The notes below the pieces were generated by a model. The model saw only the letters and a list, made by a program, of their open reading frames with translations. It had not been told where the DNA came from and did no database searches. From the NCBI GenBank assembly GCA_030272585.1, contig BSYQ01000009.1, forward strand, positions 186,001 through 250,000: a stretch of DNA of 64,000 bases. Reading direction: 5' to 3'. A program made the translations under genes and the position numbers. The stretch is from Bryopsis sp. KO-2023. Lineage: Eukaryota; Chlorophyta; Ulvophyceae; Bryopsidales; Bryopsidaceae. Positions 22,395 to 35,577 of the stretch are shown here, piece after piece; positions within the stretch are counted from its first letter, which is position 1, and the number at the start of each line of letters is the position of its first letter.

Positions 22395-22839
22395 TTTGTA
22401 CTGGGTTTGCTTCTGGAAAGCCCTGAGCTGACAGAAAAACAATTCATTTAACAGAAAACATCCACAAAGAAAGCTTGTTCCCCATTTTTGGGGCATATAT
22501 ATGCTCACCCACACATACCACTGGTAATGGGTGATTCTTTCCGATTCGAATCAAGGGAGGCCACGCTGAAATCGTTGAAGTTTGAAATGAAAGGCTGCGT
22601 GCAGCCATCTGAGCGAGAAATCCTGGAGGACGTTGGCGCGAAGTTCTGGAGCTGACGTGATGTGGATTTGGTGTTTGAGTGATCAAGGTGAGGATTTGCA
22701 TTCTGGCTGCAAAATGATTTCCGCATCTGGACCGTCACACTCGCATTTCAGACGTCAATCTGCGACGAATTCCCCTTGGACGCCGAAATCAAGGGTGTTT
22801 GAGACGAAAAGGAGGGCTCGTGTGATTACTCGCAGGCAA
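22395..22839. promoter_or_regulatory. Bidirectional intergenic region (GNAT / pseudouridine synthase)
   Basis: 445 bp separate the divergent start codons at 22394 and 22840. The part near 22740-22840 is GC-richer. No specific element was identified. Confidence 0.35.
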
Positions 22840-25800
22840 ATGGCGGCGGCGGTGGCGGCGGGCGAGCCTGGGGACGATTGCTCCATTTCGAAGGAAGACT
22901 ACTATGTCGTTGATGGCATGCGGCTGGTATATGACAGGCATCAGTAAAAAGTCATCTCATTGTCAAAAAATAATGACTGTTTGGAAGAGATAGTAGACTG
23001 ATTTAATTGAAAACAGCATTGCCTGGGTCAGTATACCTGAAATGAATGGTGCTGTCTATGTTCCAGAACACTCAGTTTGTTGCATATGTTCATCGGAATT
23101 ATTGAACGTACATCGCCTGAAAAATCCTGTGTGAAAGAAGTTTTGATACAGACTCAATTTGATTCCGATACGATTAACAGCTCTTCTGAATTGATTTTTG
23201 CATGAAGGTCAAACCATATCATTTCAATTTTAAATGCCGAGTGAAAGAAAGATGGATGGGTCGAGACGTGTTGGATGTTTTTCTTGCGGTGAGTTCAAAT
23301 CAGTTTTTGTCTGTTTTTGCCAGTTTTATTACCTATTTGTTTTACTTTTTTTTACCACTTTGAGAAATTTCAATTTGACAGAACCAAGATCTGGAAAGTG
23401 AAAAAAATTACTTGATCCAAAGACCGTTTGTGAAAAAAATCAACTGATTTTATCGATTTGTGGTGTTGTGGATCAGGAATTTCCTTCTCATGATCGGGAA
23501 TACTACGAGCGCGCATTGAAGGAAGGGAGGTTGAAAGTGGAAGATACTAGAAAGAATAAATCTTGGAAGGGGGGGCCTCTAGAGGATGGCCAATGTATTA
23601 GACATTATATTCACAGGCACGAGCCTCCGGCTCTCCCCCAACTTCCAGAGGTTGGTTTGGTTTATTCAGAAAATATGAATATGAGTGAAAGGTACAACTT
23701 GAAAATTGTGTAAAATTTCAGATCCTCCAGTCGCACATTCTTATCCATGTTTTTGTGCTGCTTTGTTTTTTGATACCTAAGTGGGTTTTTGAAATATGGA
23801 TAGGTTCTTGATGTTACTGAAACCGTGGTGGCTGTGAATAAGCCTCCTACCCTTCCGGTTCATACATCTGGTCAATACAGGTGGGAAGCAATCACTTCAG
23901 TAATATGTAAAAAATAGAAACTCACAGTGCATGCTCCTGAATTTGTAGTAAAGGGACCTAAACTCTTCTTTTTCTTTTGAGCCATCCAAAGTATGAAAGT
24001 CATTTCATATAGAAAAGTATTTTGGATGTTCGATGAGAGCAATTCGGAGACATTTCCTTTGTGCATTTTTGTTTCTACTTTTTCTCAGTGCCATTCACCA
24101 GGTTAAACCTGACCCCCCCCCCCCCCCCCTTTAAGACTGGAGCCCCTCCCTGAGCGAATATCTGGCTAGCTAGCTGTACAGTGAATTGTTTTTCCTTTTT
24201 CTAATTTTTTTTCCAGGAAGAATACTGTCCAAGCCTTGGTTGAGCTCCACAATCCAGAGCTGGGGCCATTGTATTCCGTACACAGATTAGACAAGACTGT
24301 TTCTGGCGTATTGCTTTTTGCAAGAAGTCCGGCATCTGCCCGGGTCATTCAATCTCTCATCATTGTAAGTATTGGTGTTATTTTCAATTATTTCTTGGAG
24401 GGCTCTGAGTGCTTTACGTACAGTATTCAAAGCAGATTGGTTTTCATTTTCTCACCCCAATTCGTAGACATCAGACTTCACTTCTATTTCATTGATTTTC
24501 CCGTTTTCGCCAGAGTTCTTGTTGAAGGTATTACAAAATCGTTACCCAAGCCTAAAATGCCCAAGTGTATTTTTTTTTTATATAATATATTTTTTCAAAG
24601 CAGACTGGGAGTTTTGATGGATACTATACGCAAATGACTAAAGCAACCCAAGTTCTTTGTTCACTTTATTTTATTTTCCACAGGGTGGATCAGTGGAGAA
24701 AGTTTATGTTGCCCGAGTGATGGGCATTTTCCCAGATGAAGAAAGAACTGTTGAAGTTTATCTTGACTGGGACCCCAAAATGAACAAAGCTGTAGTGGTG
24801 GATAAACCTGGTAACGGCAATTGAAAAAATATAACAGCTTTCTTTTATCTTGGAGTGAATTCTGTGAAAGTTGCAGTCGATAGCATCCAGGACAATTGAG
24901 TTCAAAAGTTGGGGGGGAATCTTCTGAAATATTTCTGTGTGAAGATATGCGTCATTTAGGAAATTCTTAGTGGAATGCTGTGTTTTTCCTGCCAAACATT
25001 CAGCTTTTCATTTTTTTGTCCCTTTATGAAACGGTGGGTTCTTTCCTAATTGGGGTGCTTGACGTTTTTTGCTTTCCATATTCAGTTGATGCCAGTTATT
25101 CAATCAGAGAGAAAAAGGGTCCAAAATTTTCAGAGACGGAGGTTCGGCTATTGAAAGTTGCTGAAGATGGCCAAACGAGCATTGTGGAATGCAGGTCAGT
25201 CAAAAGTGTTGAACAAGACCTGTGCTGGCAGCCCCAAACGAACACCAGTCATTTTACTTCTCTTGTTGGCCTAGGTTGGAAAACTCCCTGAAAACCCAGT
25301 TATCTTGAGTTTCATAAAGTATTCTCTGGAGAAGCGTTGTTGACCAATTCAGTTTCCCAAAAAAAGATTTTGCTAAAATACACTGTTATTATGATCTGCT
25401 TTGCTGTTGTTGACCATTCCTTTCAGAGATGGATTTTTTTATTTTTTTTTTGGGGGGTAACTCCAGATTTTAGATGGAAAATGAAACTTGTCCAATATCG
25501 GCAATCGGAAATATGATGAATTTCATGCATTGGTGCGTTGGAACAGATAGATGGCCTAAGAAAAATCTTTAAAAACTAAACTTGCAGACCAAGAACAGGC
25601 CGGACCCATCAAATCCGAATACACTTGGAGCACTTGGGATTCCCTATTGCCAACGACTATCAATACGGCGGAACAATGGCCAAAAATAGACCCAATTATG
25701 ATGGATGGAGGTTTGCAGAGTGAGTCCCCTCAACACACTTGGATCACATCTCACCTTGGTCAGCAATTTTCTTATTGTCTTTAATTGTACTACATCTGTG

Positions 25801-26166
25801 CTGAAATTCAAACTGGAATAGGTTTTCTTGAGTGAAGATACTGAGCAAGAGTAAGAAAAGTATTTCATCGTTCTGAATTGAAATAAGCTACTGGCTGTTG
25901 TGTGGTTTTCTAGGGACACCAATGGCACCACATCCAGCCAGGATGAAGTCCAGAAAACAGAGATGGGCAAGGCGGAAAAACTGGAAAAACATTTGTCGAA
26001 GTATCCATTCAGAGTTGATGACGACTTGGTCGATCCACTGTGCCCTCATTGCCCCGCTGCTATTCCTGTGAATTATCCTGTAAATTTGGAGCCCATATGG
26101 TTACATGCCACCAGCTACTCTTGCGAGGATTGGAGCTTCCAGTCCCCCATGCCTGACTGGGCCTGA
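22840..26166 (+). CDS. RluA-family RNA pseudouridine synthase (PUS9/RPUSD2-like)
   Basis: Exons are 22840-22926, 23208-23288, 23477-23650, 23804-23880, 24217-24364, 24684-24810, 25086-25194, 25588-25719 and 25914-26166: 1188 nt, 395 aa. The N-terminal block [19 protein letters not shown] is typical of the eukaryotic PUS8/PUS9 group. The catalytic motif is HRLDKTVSG with Asp165 as the nucleophile. The later [13 protein letters not shown] motif is the family's conserved arginine-rich loop. The C-terminal CPHC pair and IWLHATSY block also match this group. The enzyme converts uridine to pseudouridine, in yeast PUS8/PUS9 at tRNA position 32. Location (cytosol or organelle) cannot be decided; no clear transit peptide is seen. 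No inactivating change was found. Confidence 0.9.
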
Positions 26167-26870
26167 TGGATGAGTTTTTTTGCCAATGTTTAGTCACATC
26201 TCTTCATTTCCCAGGAGCACAGTGCTCGATTTCAAACTTTTTGCTATGCCGCTTGCATCCATCTGATGCTGCCTATGCTGTTGTTTACTCAATGCGGTTG
26301 TTGTTGTTGTTGCATTGAATTGGGTCAAGGCCTCATTTTACCAATTCACTGAGCATAGGGTCCCAAGTGTTGTAACATGAAGACTATTACAGCAGTGACA
26401 CTTGAAAAAGGCTTAAAACAAACAGTGTTTACCCGCTATATCCTTGCCACTGTCCATACAATTATGATCTGGTTACTGCTCACTTAATGATGTTGTCGTA
26501 AGTCCATTTCTTCTTTTGGGGAACTAATCGCGTTCCAACAGCGGCTCTACAGCCGGAAAAACTCCTCCTCCCTTCAGCATTACACTCAGGGCTCTAGGGC
26601 TGGTAGACACCCATGATGACAAATCTTGAAATATTAAGCAAAGAAAAGAAGATCAACCCCTGAACGGGTTATATTCCGCTAGTCTGGCCACTGTTGCTTT
26701 GTTCACGAAAAACAAATCTGATCTGGACAACTCATGCACCCTGGAAATCCTCACGATTGGAAAACATCCAATACCCGCCCATTGGATGAAACCACATGAA
26801 TTCTTTGTCAGTATGGAATAAGTGATCCACTGATACTAATATCCTTCACAGGGCCACAGGTTGAGAATCT
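26167..26870. other. Convergent intergenic region with a GTT microsatellite
   Basis: The 704 bp lie between tail-to-tail genes. A short (GTT)n microsatellite sits at about 26297-26312. No exon or RNA gene was recognised; both 3' UTRs presumably lie here. Confidence 0.45.
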
Positions 26871-28347
26871 CTACAGCTCCTGCTTTTGCCATGGGGGTGG
26901 TTGTGCACCCTCAGTCGCATCGCCTGATTTTTTTATCTCAGCCATTTCAAAAATGGATGTTCCGCTGACTGGATTTGAGGCTCCGATGTTTCTTTCGGCG
27001 TCCAATATCATTGCTCTGGCGATGGAAGAGCATTGGACGTTGGTGACGACTTTTTGAAACAACTTTTCTATGCCTCTGGCTTCGGATCCCCTTGCCAACA
27101 GTCCAGGTCGAAAAATCGATGTCCTTTCAAAACCTTTGTCAATCACTGCTGCCTCTGCCTGGGGAAAAAAGTTAACCACCAGAAAAATAAAATTAATCTT
27201 AAATAGACTTTTTTCTTCAAATGGGAATACAACCTGTGGTTAAGGAAAAAAAAATCAATATTTTTTTGTACATTAATTAACGAGGAGCGCACCTGCATAA
27301 TCAAATATGAGAAAATAACAGAGAAAAATGTGCATTGAAATTAACCAATATACTTCTGGAAAAATGCCGGAAATAGGCAAAATCATTTTCGACACTTTTA
27401 TGTATTCTGTTTTTCTTTAGAAAGAAAGGTTCAGATCAGAATTTCAAGAAACACATTATTCGTCCCCACCTGTCCCTTGACCTTCGCGTAAAGCAACGCA
27501 TGGAAGAGTTTGAAATCAGATGCTGGAATCTTAGCATTGGCCCCTTGGGCAGAGACCAAGCTGAAATGCTTGCTTCCCTGGGATTTGGCCACATCGGCAG
27601 CAGCTTCCACATAGTCCAAATCCACTTTTCGAAAATTGTCTGCTGATCCAGCCACCTATTGTCACAACAACAACATTACAATTCCACAGCTGTCATATCT
27701 GGACAGTATTTCTAGGGGTGGGGAGAGGAAGCACCGATCCAATTTTCATATTTTTCTCGTACCGCTCTGGTGGTCCCAAGAGCGCAAAACACTGAATCTG
27801 CGCTTTCAAAAGCCCCCTTCGCTTCTTCCCTCATGTTATCCATGTTCACAACGGTTTGCTCCAATGTCCCCTTCCATTTTTCCTCAGGATAGGCGTCCGG
27901 CACTGTCAGCGCTCTCCGACCTTTTTTAGAAATAAAAAAGTACACAACACTTTTACTTTTAAAAGCGATGCTAGACATAATATTCTGAGTAGAGGCAGGT
28001 CCAATTAACTTCTGGGCTTCGATGTGGTGCGTTGAAAGGAAATCTCCACTCACCCACTGTAGTCACCTTCTCCCACTTGTCGCTGCACAAAAGCTGGCCC
28101 ACGATTTCCCGTCCTTAAAAAGCACACAGTAACATTTTACTGCAATTTCAGGCCCTGTGGACGCAATGGGGCCACATCAATTTTTTTTTTCTGCTTTGGT
28201 GTGGATAAATTTTAGCCCACTTGATGGCTGGGCCACAAATGTGTTGGGCTCAAGTACTGTTTCAGACCAGGACGAGAAAGTTTTTCAGAAAATTCAGGAT
28301 GTGGCCTCACCAACTGCACCAGTGGCACCCACCACCACTGCCTTCAT
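26871..28347 (-). CDS. HTATIP2/TIP30-like NAD(P)-binding protein
   Basis: Exons are 28347-28311, 28113-28054, 27920-27763, 27655-27470 and 27158-26871: 729 nt, 242 aa, the usual length of the family. Residues 1-13 form the first strand and the dinucleotide loop MKAVVVGATGAVG (G-x-x-G-x-x-G). The following blocks VTTVGRRALTVPD, CALGTTR, VDLDYVEAAADVAKSQGSKH and SIFRPGLL match the short-chain dehydrogenase-like HTATIP2 family in order. The serine of the FSLVSAQGA segment occupies the usual SDR active-site strand. Family members are described as oxidoreductase-like regulators, and in many organisms the substrate is unknown. The gene is divergent from the Kelch-BTB gene. Confidence 0.85.
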
Positions 28348-28626
28348 TGCTATGGCAGGCCTGAGAAAAACAGCAATCTGAACCAAGAAAAATACAGAAG
28401 TGCAGAGCTTTCCCAAACTCAAGCCTTTCGCCCTGGGGTTCATCAAGCAGAATTTCGCCCTGGGCTCGACAACCAACGAGGTTTATTGGAAAAGGACATC
28501 ACTGTCTGACGGACATGGAGGCGTTGATTTGATCAGGGCGAGCGAAATTTTGCGGTGAGATTGGCTTGGACGAGCGCCCATTCTGCATCCAGCGATTGCC
28601 ATGCAGTGTTTTGCGCCCATTGCGGA
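28348..28626. promoter_or_regulatory. Divergent region between HTATIP2-like and Kelch-BTB genes
   Basis: The 279 bp separate the minus-strand ATG at 28347 from the tentative plus-strand ATG at 28627. The plus-strand frame is open back to 28528, so part of this region could be coding if an upstream exon splices in. A compact shared promoter is likely. Confidence 0.35.
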
Positions 28627-31501
28627 ATGTTGGCGCAGGGAAAACGGCTCTGTAGCAGTCTGACCCATATAACCGATGCCAGCTTTCGCAATATCCTCAG
28701 ATTCGCTGGCTTGAATTGGAATGGCGGCGTCCCAGGTAGTTCTTTCGAACAAAACTTTTTTGCCCCTTTCCCTTCAATGAATGCGACACTGATGGAGTGA
28801 ACTTGCTCTTCTTAGGGGGTGAAGGTTTTGGCTGGCTGCGCGTCATCCAGCCAACATTTTCCCTGTCGAACTTCAGAGCATATGCGGAAGAAGCGACCGT
28901 GCGAATCGTGCCGGAGGGAGGCAAATTCACACGATTGCCAAGGTAGAGGCCCATCAGCATTCCAAAAGAATCAGTCATATCATACATCCACACCTGAAAT
29001 CTGATGGATTTAATTGCATGGCTTGGAGAGCTCCAGTATGAATTTTCTGAACCAATAGTAAATGGCTTGATATGATGTACTTGAGAACAGTGATTAGTAG
29101 TTGAAAAAGAAAAAAGAAACAGTGTCCTGACGAATTAGCTGAAATTGGTGTATGCCAGGCGTGGTGGTCGGCAGCTCGGGGATAGCAAACCTCGATTATC
29201 CACGGCGCACCGATACAAATTGGTGGAATCGTTTAGAAATGAAGTGCCCTGTGGAGAATGGGGGGTGTTTGACCTCAAGGAACGAGGGGAATTGCCATGG
29301 GATAAAGTTGGTCATGTGCATGCCTGCCACAAAGTGGAATCCAAGGTGAGCACACCAATCGATGTTGATTTTACAAGGCTGAGCAAAAATGCCTTTCAGC
29401 CAAGGTGGAAGGATCCATGAAAGAAGCGATGTATTATCCCAAAAGATTTCTCCAAGAAAACCTAAAAGATGCTTGGGGACAAAAGGTTTACAATATCATG
29501 GACATTTACTCCAAATTTACCAACATGTGTATGTCAGTTTGAAGCCATTTCTTCCACCATGTCTCACTCAAAACCAAGTCTTGAATTACTCAGAACATGG
29601 AATATGTGAAACAGAGTTGTTTCTGCCGTTTTTGAAATCTTTTTTTTGTGGCCATTTTGATCTCAAAATTGTGAACTGTAGGTGATCGTCATCTTTGCAC
29701 CGCGAGAAGAATTTGGATATCCTCTGTTCTGGGAATTCGACTTGGATTCCGGCGTATGGCGGGAGATAGAACAAAAAGGAACCCCCCCAGCTTGGGTTGA
29801 ATACCCTTGTACGTTCATGTATGCCAACCGACTGTGGTACCTGGATTACTTGAAGCTCAAACTCCCGTTTGTGCATTTATTCAACCTGAAAACTCAAGAA
29901 TGGGAGGAGAAAAAGGTCGAGGGGGACGCCCCTGGAGGAGGCCGGAATCGGGAATATGTGTGCGTCTGTTCTTGCTACTATAAGAACTCCATGTATTTTT
30001 ATGGTGGAAAACCGAGGGATCGGAGCGTCCACATTTTGGATTTGAGATCTCTCACATGGGAGAAAAGGAAATCGATCGCGGACCCCCCCAACCCAGTGAA
30101 CACCTTTTCGATGTGCGTTCACGAGAAAACCCTGACCGTCATTACACAGAGAAAAATGAAGGGCAAACGGGACGTCAGCTTGTTCAAAATGCATTTGGAC
30201 ACCGATGATTGGGTGATGGACAAAAGAATGGTCGAACTGGGGAAAGTGCTGCGAATGCCGGAGCCCGTTCTGATGGGCAACAAATGGTACTGGCTGGAAG
30301 GCCGGGAAGAGCTATCAGTTTACGAGTTTGATTTCGACACGTTGGAGCCACTGGAGATATTTCCATGCAATCGGCCACTCAGGGGGTCCAGATTCACTCG
30401 GGCTTGTGCCATCGATACTGGGATTCTGCTGCTGATCGGGTGGTCGGCATTGCGGCCTCCAGGGGGAAACCTGCACACACCAGCGGATTTCTTTCATCGA
30501 TCCCCAGTAGTGCAAGCTTTGGTGTTTGGGAAGGAACGCAGAACTCAAGAAGCCATAAAAGATGGCGTCTTCCACGACGTTTCGGCATTTTTCGATTGCC
30601 CTGACACTTCCGATGTGGTGCTGAAGATCAGAGACACCAGTGTGTTTGCCCATCGATCAATTCTGGCTTGTCGATCGCCAGTGTTTAAAGAAATGCTGTA
30701 CGAAAATCCAACCATCTCGAAGCCGTCATTCTCCCTAGAGAAACCTGCCACTGTCAAAAAGGATAATGAAAAGCAAAAGAAACGAAAGGGGAAAACCGGC
30801 AAGGTCGAGGGGGGAAAATTGGTGGTGGAATTGGACACTCACACGCACACCCCGAAGGCGGTGCTATCAGTGATAAAAGGGATATATGGACGGCTGGAAG
30901 AGGCCCCTACTGTGTGGAATGATCTTGTTGATTTGCTGGAGGCTGCTGGGCATTACGGTGTGACTGGGTTGGGGACGCTGTGCTCTCAAGCCATGGAAAG
31001 GAATTTGGATAAGGAGTCTTTGTGGGAGGCCATCAAATTCTCCCAAGATCTGGAATCCACATCTCTGTGGATTGCTTGTCGGGACTATGCTGAGCTGAAT
31101 TGGGAAGAGGTGGGTCTCCGATTAACACACTCACTGCTTTTAGATGTCCATAAAGTGTTGTATCGACAGGGGATGTTTTGCCTAATTCATCTTTGGAACA
31201 GAAAACCCAATGAAGCACCTTATGATCATCTGCTTTTGATTTTTGGAATTTGGGTCTCCAACTTAAACTCCAGCTTAACGGATGTTCAGCCCATTTTAGG
31301 ATGTATATGAGGTTGAGTTTTTGCCCCGTTTTGCAGATTAAGGATGCTAAAAATCGACGAAGACTTGCAGCCATTGACAAAGAGTTAGAAATGAAATTCT
31401 TGGAAGGGTTGGAATTGCCTGCAGATCCCAGAGAAGAAGAATTGGGTGCAATAGACTTGCCAGCGCATTCCTTGATCGACCGCCCTGTGCTTATACCTTA
31501 A
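28627..31501 (+). CDS. Kelch-repeat protein with C-terminal BTB domain
   Basis: Exons are 28627-28735, 28816-28942, 29159-29345, 29682-31109 and 31337-31501: 2016 nt, 671 aa, all phases consistent. Residues about 115-420 form a Kelch-like propeller, with repeated W-x(10)-P-x(2)-V-x-H/Y and hydrophobic beta-strand blocks such as HVHACHKVESKVIVIF and VHILDLRSLTWEK. Residues about 447-590 form a BTB domain beginning DTSDVVLKIRDTSVFAHRSI, interrupted by a Lys-rich insert (KQKKRKGKTGK). The Kelch-before-BTB order resembles plant and algal proteins rather than animal KLHL proteins, where BTB comes first. A substrate-adaptor role for CUL3 ligases is possible by analogy. The first two exons and the start codon are the weakest part; the frame is open about 100 nt upstream of 28627. 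Confidence 0.72.
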
Positions 31502-31789
31502 TTTTCCCGGAGTGAAAGTCACGTTTTGGAAACTAAAGCCAATAAGGAGTAGAATTTGAGATTGAGGGAGAGGGGGTCCTTTTTTCATTTATACTTTTTT
31601 TTCTTCATGAGTTGATGCTTGCCTTTTCTGGTTCATGAATGGGTGTCTCATTCATTATGCGATCCCCCATTTGTCGCTCAATTCGCTTAAAGCAAATAAA
31701 ACGCCACTATCACTTAGTTACATACAAACTACTGAAATGCCTGAAACTGCCAGCCTCCATAACCCAACAAAGGAAAAAAACCACAGGGA

Positions 31790-34700
31790 CTAGCTTTTGT
31801 CTTCTTCGATATGTTTAATCTCCATCTCTTCCATGACCTTATCGATATCCTGCAACGAAAATGCTTCGTTTGGTCAACCCAAGAAATATATAGGGGTTTG
31901 CTGAAGGGAATAGCATCAGATTTTATATTTCTTGCTGCTTTGTCTGGTCTAATTTCAAGACATAGTATTGTGAGTCCGAAGAAAAACCTGCATACCTCCA
32001 AAGAAGCGCTGGCAGATCCCCTTCTGGAGGGTTTCTGTTGCGAAGAATCTGGAGCCCACCCCGTCATATTCATCACCTGGAAAAACAACATGGAAGCTGC
32101 TAAGAACCACATGAATAGGGCATAGAATCACACACAGCACTTAAAGGAGAAGCATACTGGGGTGTTCACAACTCCCTACAGGAAAAAGTGCTAAAAGTGA
32201 ACAAAGAAGTCGAAAACGGAAAGAGAGATACCTGAAATGTGGCTGGGACATACCCATCCTCCTCACCGAACAAGCCTTGATAAGCAGCCCCCACCTATGC
32301 GTTTAAGAAAGCAACAGATTAAACCCTTCAAACAAACATGAATAATTAAAAAGATGAAACTGTAGAACATCGACGAGACCTTCAATGTGCAATCAAAAAG
32401 ATATCAATGTGGATTTGATGTAAGAGGACCATGTAAATGTAGTTTTCTGCAACTTGGTTCATTTTCAGAGTGGAAATACTCACAGCGATGGCCACGTCCC
32501 GGCTGAGTGTTTTCCTCCTTTGTAGCGAAGCCCCGCTCTCTCCAAGCATCTTTCAAACAAAGTTAAAGATAAAAGTCATGCATTCCATGTCACAGAACAT
32601 ATCGTTACTGCTTCATAATGAAACAAGAGTCTCAGAATTCCACGAGGTTTTCCACAAGTTTTCACACTTGCATGAAGACCGAGGAAGACATAGAAGCCAT
32701 GGATACATTCCGACACACGCACACACGCACAGGTCGACTCAAAAGCTCTGTTGCTGATTCAATCGTTTAGGAGGGTGGTAGATTGCTTCTGACTGTCATG
32801 AAAAGTACAAAAACAAAGTGATCGATTGAAAAAAAAAGTCCCTACCCTCAAATGTTGAATGAGCTCCCAAGCATTTTTGTATTTGATAGTGATGTCGTCC
32901 ACATCCACCCCGATCAAATTGAATCCCGCGCCAGAAAGCAAACTTCCAGTATCGTTCATCTTGTCAAGAACACCACAACCAGCATTCAAAATTCCATTTG
33001 ATTCACCCCCCAAAAAAAAATTATTTCATTTATTTTCTCATTGTGCAGCGACAATGGGAAAAAAAATGAAAATGAGATGATCCACCAGGATAATTTGGAA
33101 ATGCAAACTATTGTGGCCAAGCCTCAAGCAGTTCATTTCCTGGTTGGATAACCAGGAAAGACCATATGTATTTGCTTTTTATGAACTGCAATCGCACTCA
33201 CTTGGACCAGGGGTGAAATTCTTGGAGATACGCCACCTTCTCGCTCTTGTTCAGCTAAATTGAAGGCAATTCGCAACTCCTGCAGTAAAAAAAAAGCATG
33301 AATAACGGAAAAATATCATATTCTTCCTCGGCTAACATAACATCAGTCTTTACCAAGATGGAGTTGAAAATAGTCCCAGCTCTCCAAAAATAAATAAGAG
33401 ATGAAACAAAATATTACTTCCCCCACAGCCTAAACTCAAGAAGCTCCCTAAGGGGAAAAAATAATCTGGCATAAACATATACATATATATATATCTCCCT
33501 CCTCAACACCTGCATTTTTAGAAAGTAAAATGAAATGTAAGATCGATGGTACCTGTAGGGTGTTGCCTCCAAACATATTAGCTAAGAATAGGCCGTCCGG
33601 TTTGAGAGCAAGAAGACATTGCACCAAAGCTGCCTGTGACAAACCCGAAAAGAATTTGTTCAACATAAATCCTCTCTCCTCGCGGGAAAAAATAAAAATA
33701 AAAATGACAGGAAACAGAAATAGAGTATCTTGACAAATCAAGTGACTGTCAAATTTCTGGTTTGAATTCTCAAACATAGTCTTCTCTGCTCAATTCATGT
33801 TTGAATGTTTGCCCTCGTGTAGCCCATCTTCTGTATCTTAAGAAACAAGAGTTGTTCAAAGGCAAATTTGGAAATCAAAATTCATGTAGCTCCAGATATC
33901 AATCGACAAGCACAACGGTTCTTTTTTTACCGAACCCGTCCTTTTCACACAGGAGCATCAATGTGGAAAGAATATCTTCTCCGCATAGAGATAAGATTGA
34001 AAAGCACAACTTCCAAAGAAAATCAAAAAGAGCGAGGCTTCGCAGTTTTGTTTCTGGAATGCAACAATCAAATGAAATACTCACAGGCAAATCGTTAACC
34101 CAGTGCATTCCCAAGCAGCTCACAATTACTGGAAAAGAAACAAGAGGCAAAACATAGCTGAGAAAAAACAAATCAAAACAAAACATGCAACTACGTTCCA
34201 CTCTTATTCTGGACGTCAAACTAGCAAAACACCTGCAACAGACTGGAAAACACCTCTCCTTTCAATCATTATCATTGAACCTTCATTTTTTTTCCAGAGA
34301 ACGAGCGCATCTAAAACCACAGTTGCATACAAAAGCAATGTACAAATCCTGCGCTGATGAAGACTATTTTTCCTTCCAAAAGAAATAATTTGGAATAAAA
34401 ACACCGACACAAACGAACAAACAATCTAGTATCCTCAATGTCTAATTTCCAAACTGCAAACATGAATTGGACCGGCATATGTTTTCGTTTCTCATAACAA
34501 TGCATGCGACTCACAATTCGCGGTTTGCTTTCGAAGGGGGATGGTCTCTTCATCGCCCAAAATATAATCCGCTTTTGGAAAATATTTGCCTTCCTTCAAA
34601 TATTCTTCTTCTAACCTCTTGACAACAAGATCAAAACGCAACATAAAACCTTAGATCACCGAATTGCACAGCAAAGAAAAAAACAAACAAAAACTATCAA

Positions 34701-35577
34701 CATTATTCCCCACCCCCCATCCCAGAAAAATAATAATAATAATAACGAATGCACTTGCATATGGGTGAACCCATTTTCAAATTCCTTGTTCATGTTGAAA
34801 AAGTGTTGAAAAGCGATATCACCTTGATGGAATCAAGCATTCGTTGGGATCCATCAATGAACGTAACTTCCTCAATCCCAGCATCTATTTTTAGAATCTC
34901 TTGAGCTACATATCTGCCTGCACCCAGGATGGAACAGAAATGACCCATATCAAAAATTTGAACCTTATCCTCTGCTTTGCAAGTTGAACAGAATGAACTA
35001 TACAGACATGGTTTCAGGCAAAATCATTGCATAAGGATGTGCTAGCTGAATTTGCTCCATGGTTATGATTGAAAGGTAGATATTGCCTTGACAATGGTTC
35101 TACAATGAATGGCGAACCGATGCGAAATGGACTAACCTTGCCCCCCAAGAACAACAGCATGAGGGAATTTTCTTTTCGCATCCAACAACCTGTCCACCAG
35201 ACTGGAGCTCACAGCAGACAACAGAGAATCATCTGGTGACAATCCAAAAGCAGATCGATCACGGTGCTTAGTCTTAAGGTCCCTGACAGCAACAGAATGG
35301 TTTCTCATTTCATTTGGTCAGACAAAATAAGCCCCGCTAAAGAAATGCAGATAAGGGGGGAATAAGTTTTTTTACCAAACTGTTGATGCGTTTGTTGCTT
35401 TAAGAAGTTGGATGACGCCCACCTGTCAAAAATAGGGGGGGCCTTTGCTTGCCCTCTTATTCTCTCGAATAGCTCCCCAACGGTCTCGCCTTCTGCCTGA
35501 GTCGATACATCTCTGAGCCCGGCTCCCAAAACACTAACTTCCCGTCTGAAAACACCAACAAAGTTTCTTCGAAGCAT
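31790..35577 (-). CDS. NDUFAF5: Complex I assembly factor NDUFAF5-like methyltransferase-fold protein, 12 exons
   Basis: Exons are 35577-35423, 35282-35137, 34917-34823, 34617-34515, 34128-34085, 33633-33553, 33279-33202, 32959-32846, 32549-32484, 32294-32232, 32076-31996 and 31849-31790: 1086 nt, 361 aa (human protein 345). The N-terminus is basic and Arg-rich ([14 protein letters not shown]), as expected for a mitochondrial presequence. The order of family blocks is intact: PPIFDRDLK, a glycine motif VVLGGQG at about 95-101, [50 protein letters not shown] and VPATFQV. The human protein hydroxylates an arginine of NDUFS7 during early complex I assembly at the inner membrane. The SAM-motif position reads GGQG rather than the common GCGRG; whether this matters is unknown. 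An upstream hydrophobic frame on the same strand was not used. Confidence 0.9.

Noticed and set aside
26297..26312. CRISPR-like or satellite array
   Set aside because: It is only a short GTT microsatellite in an intergenic region.
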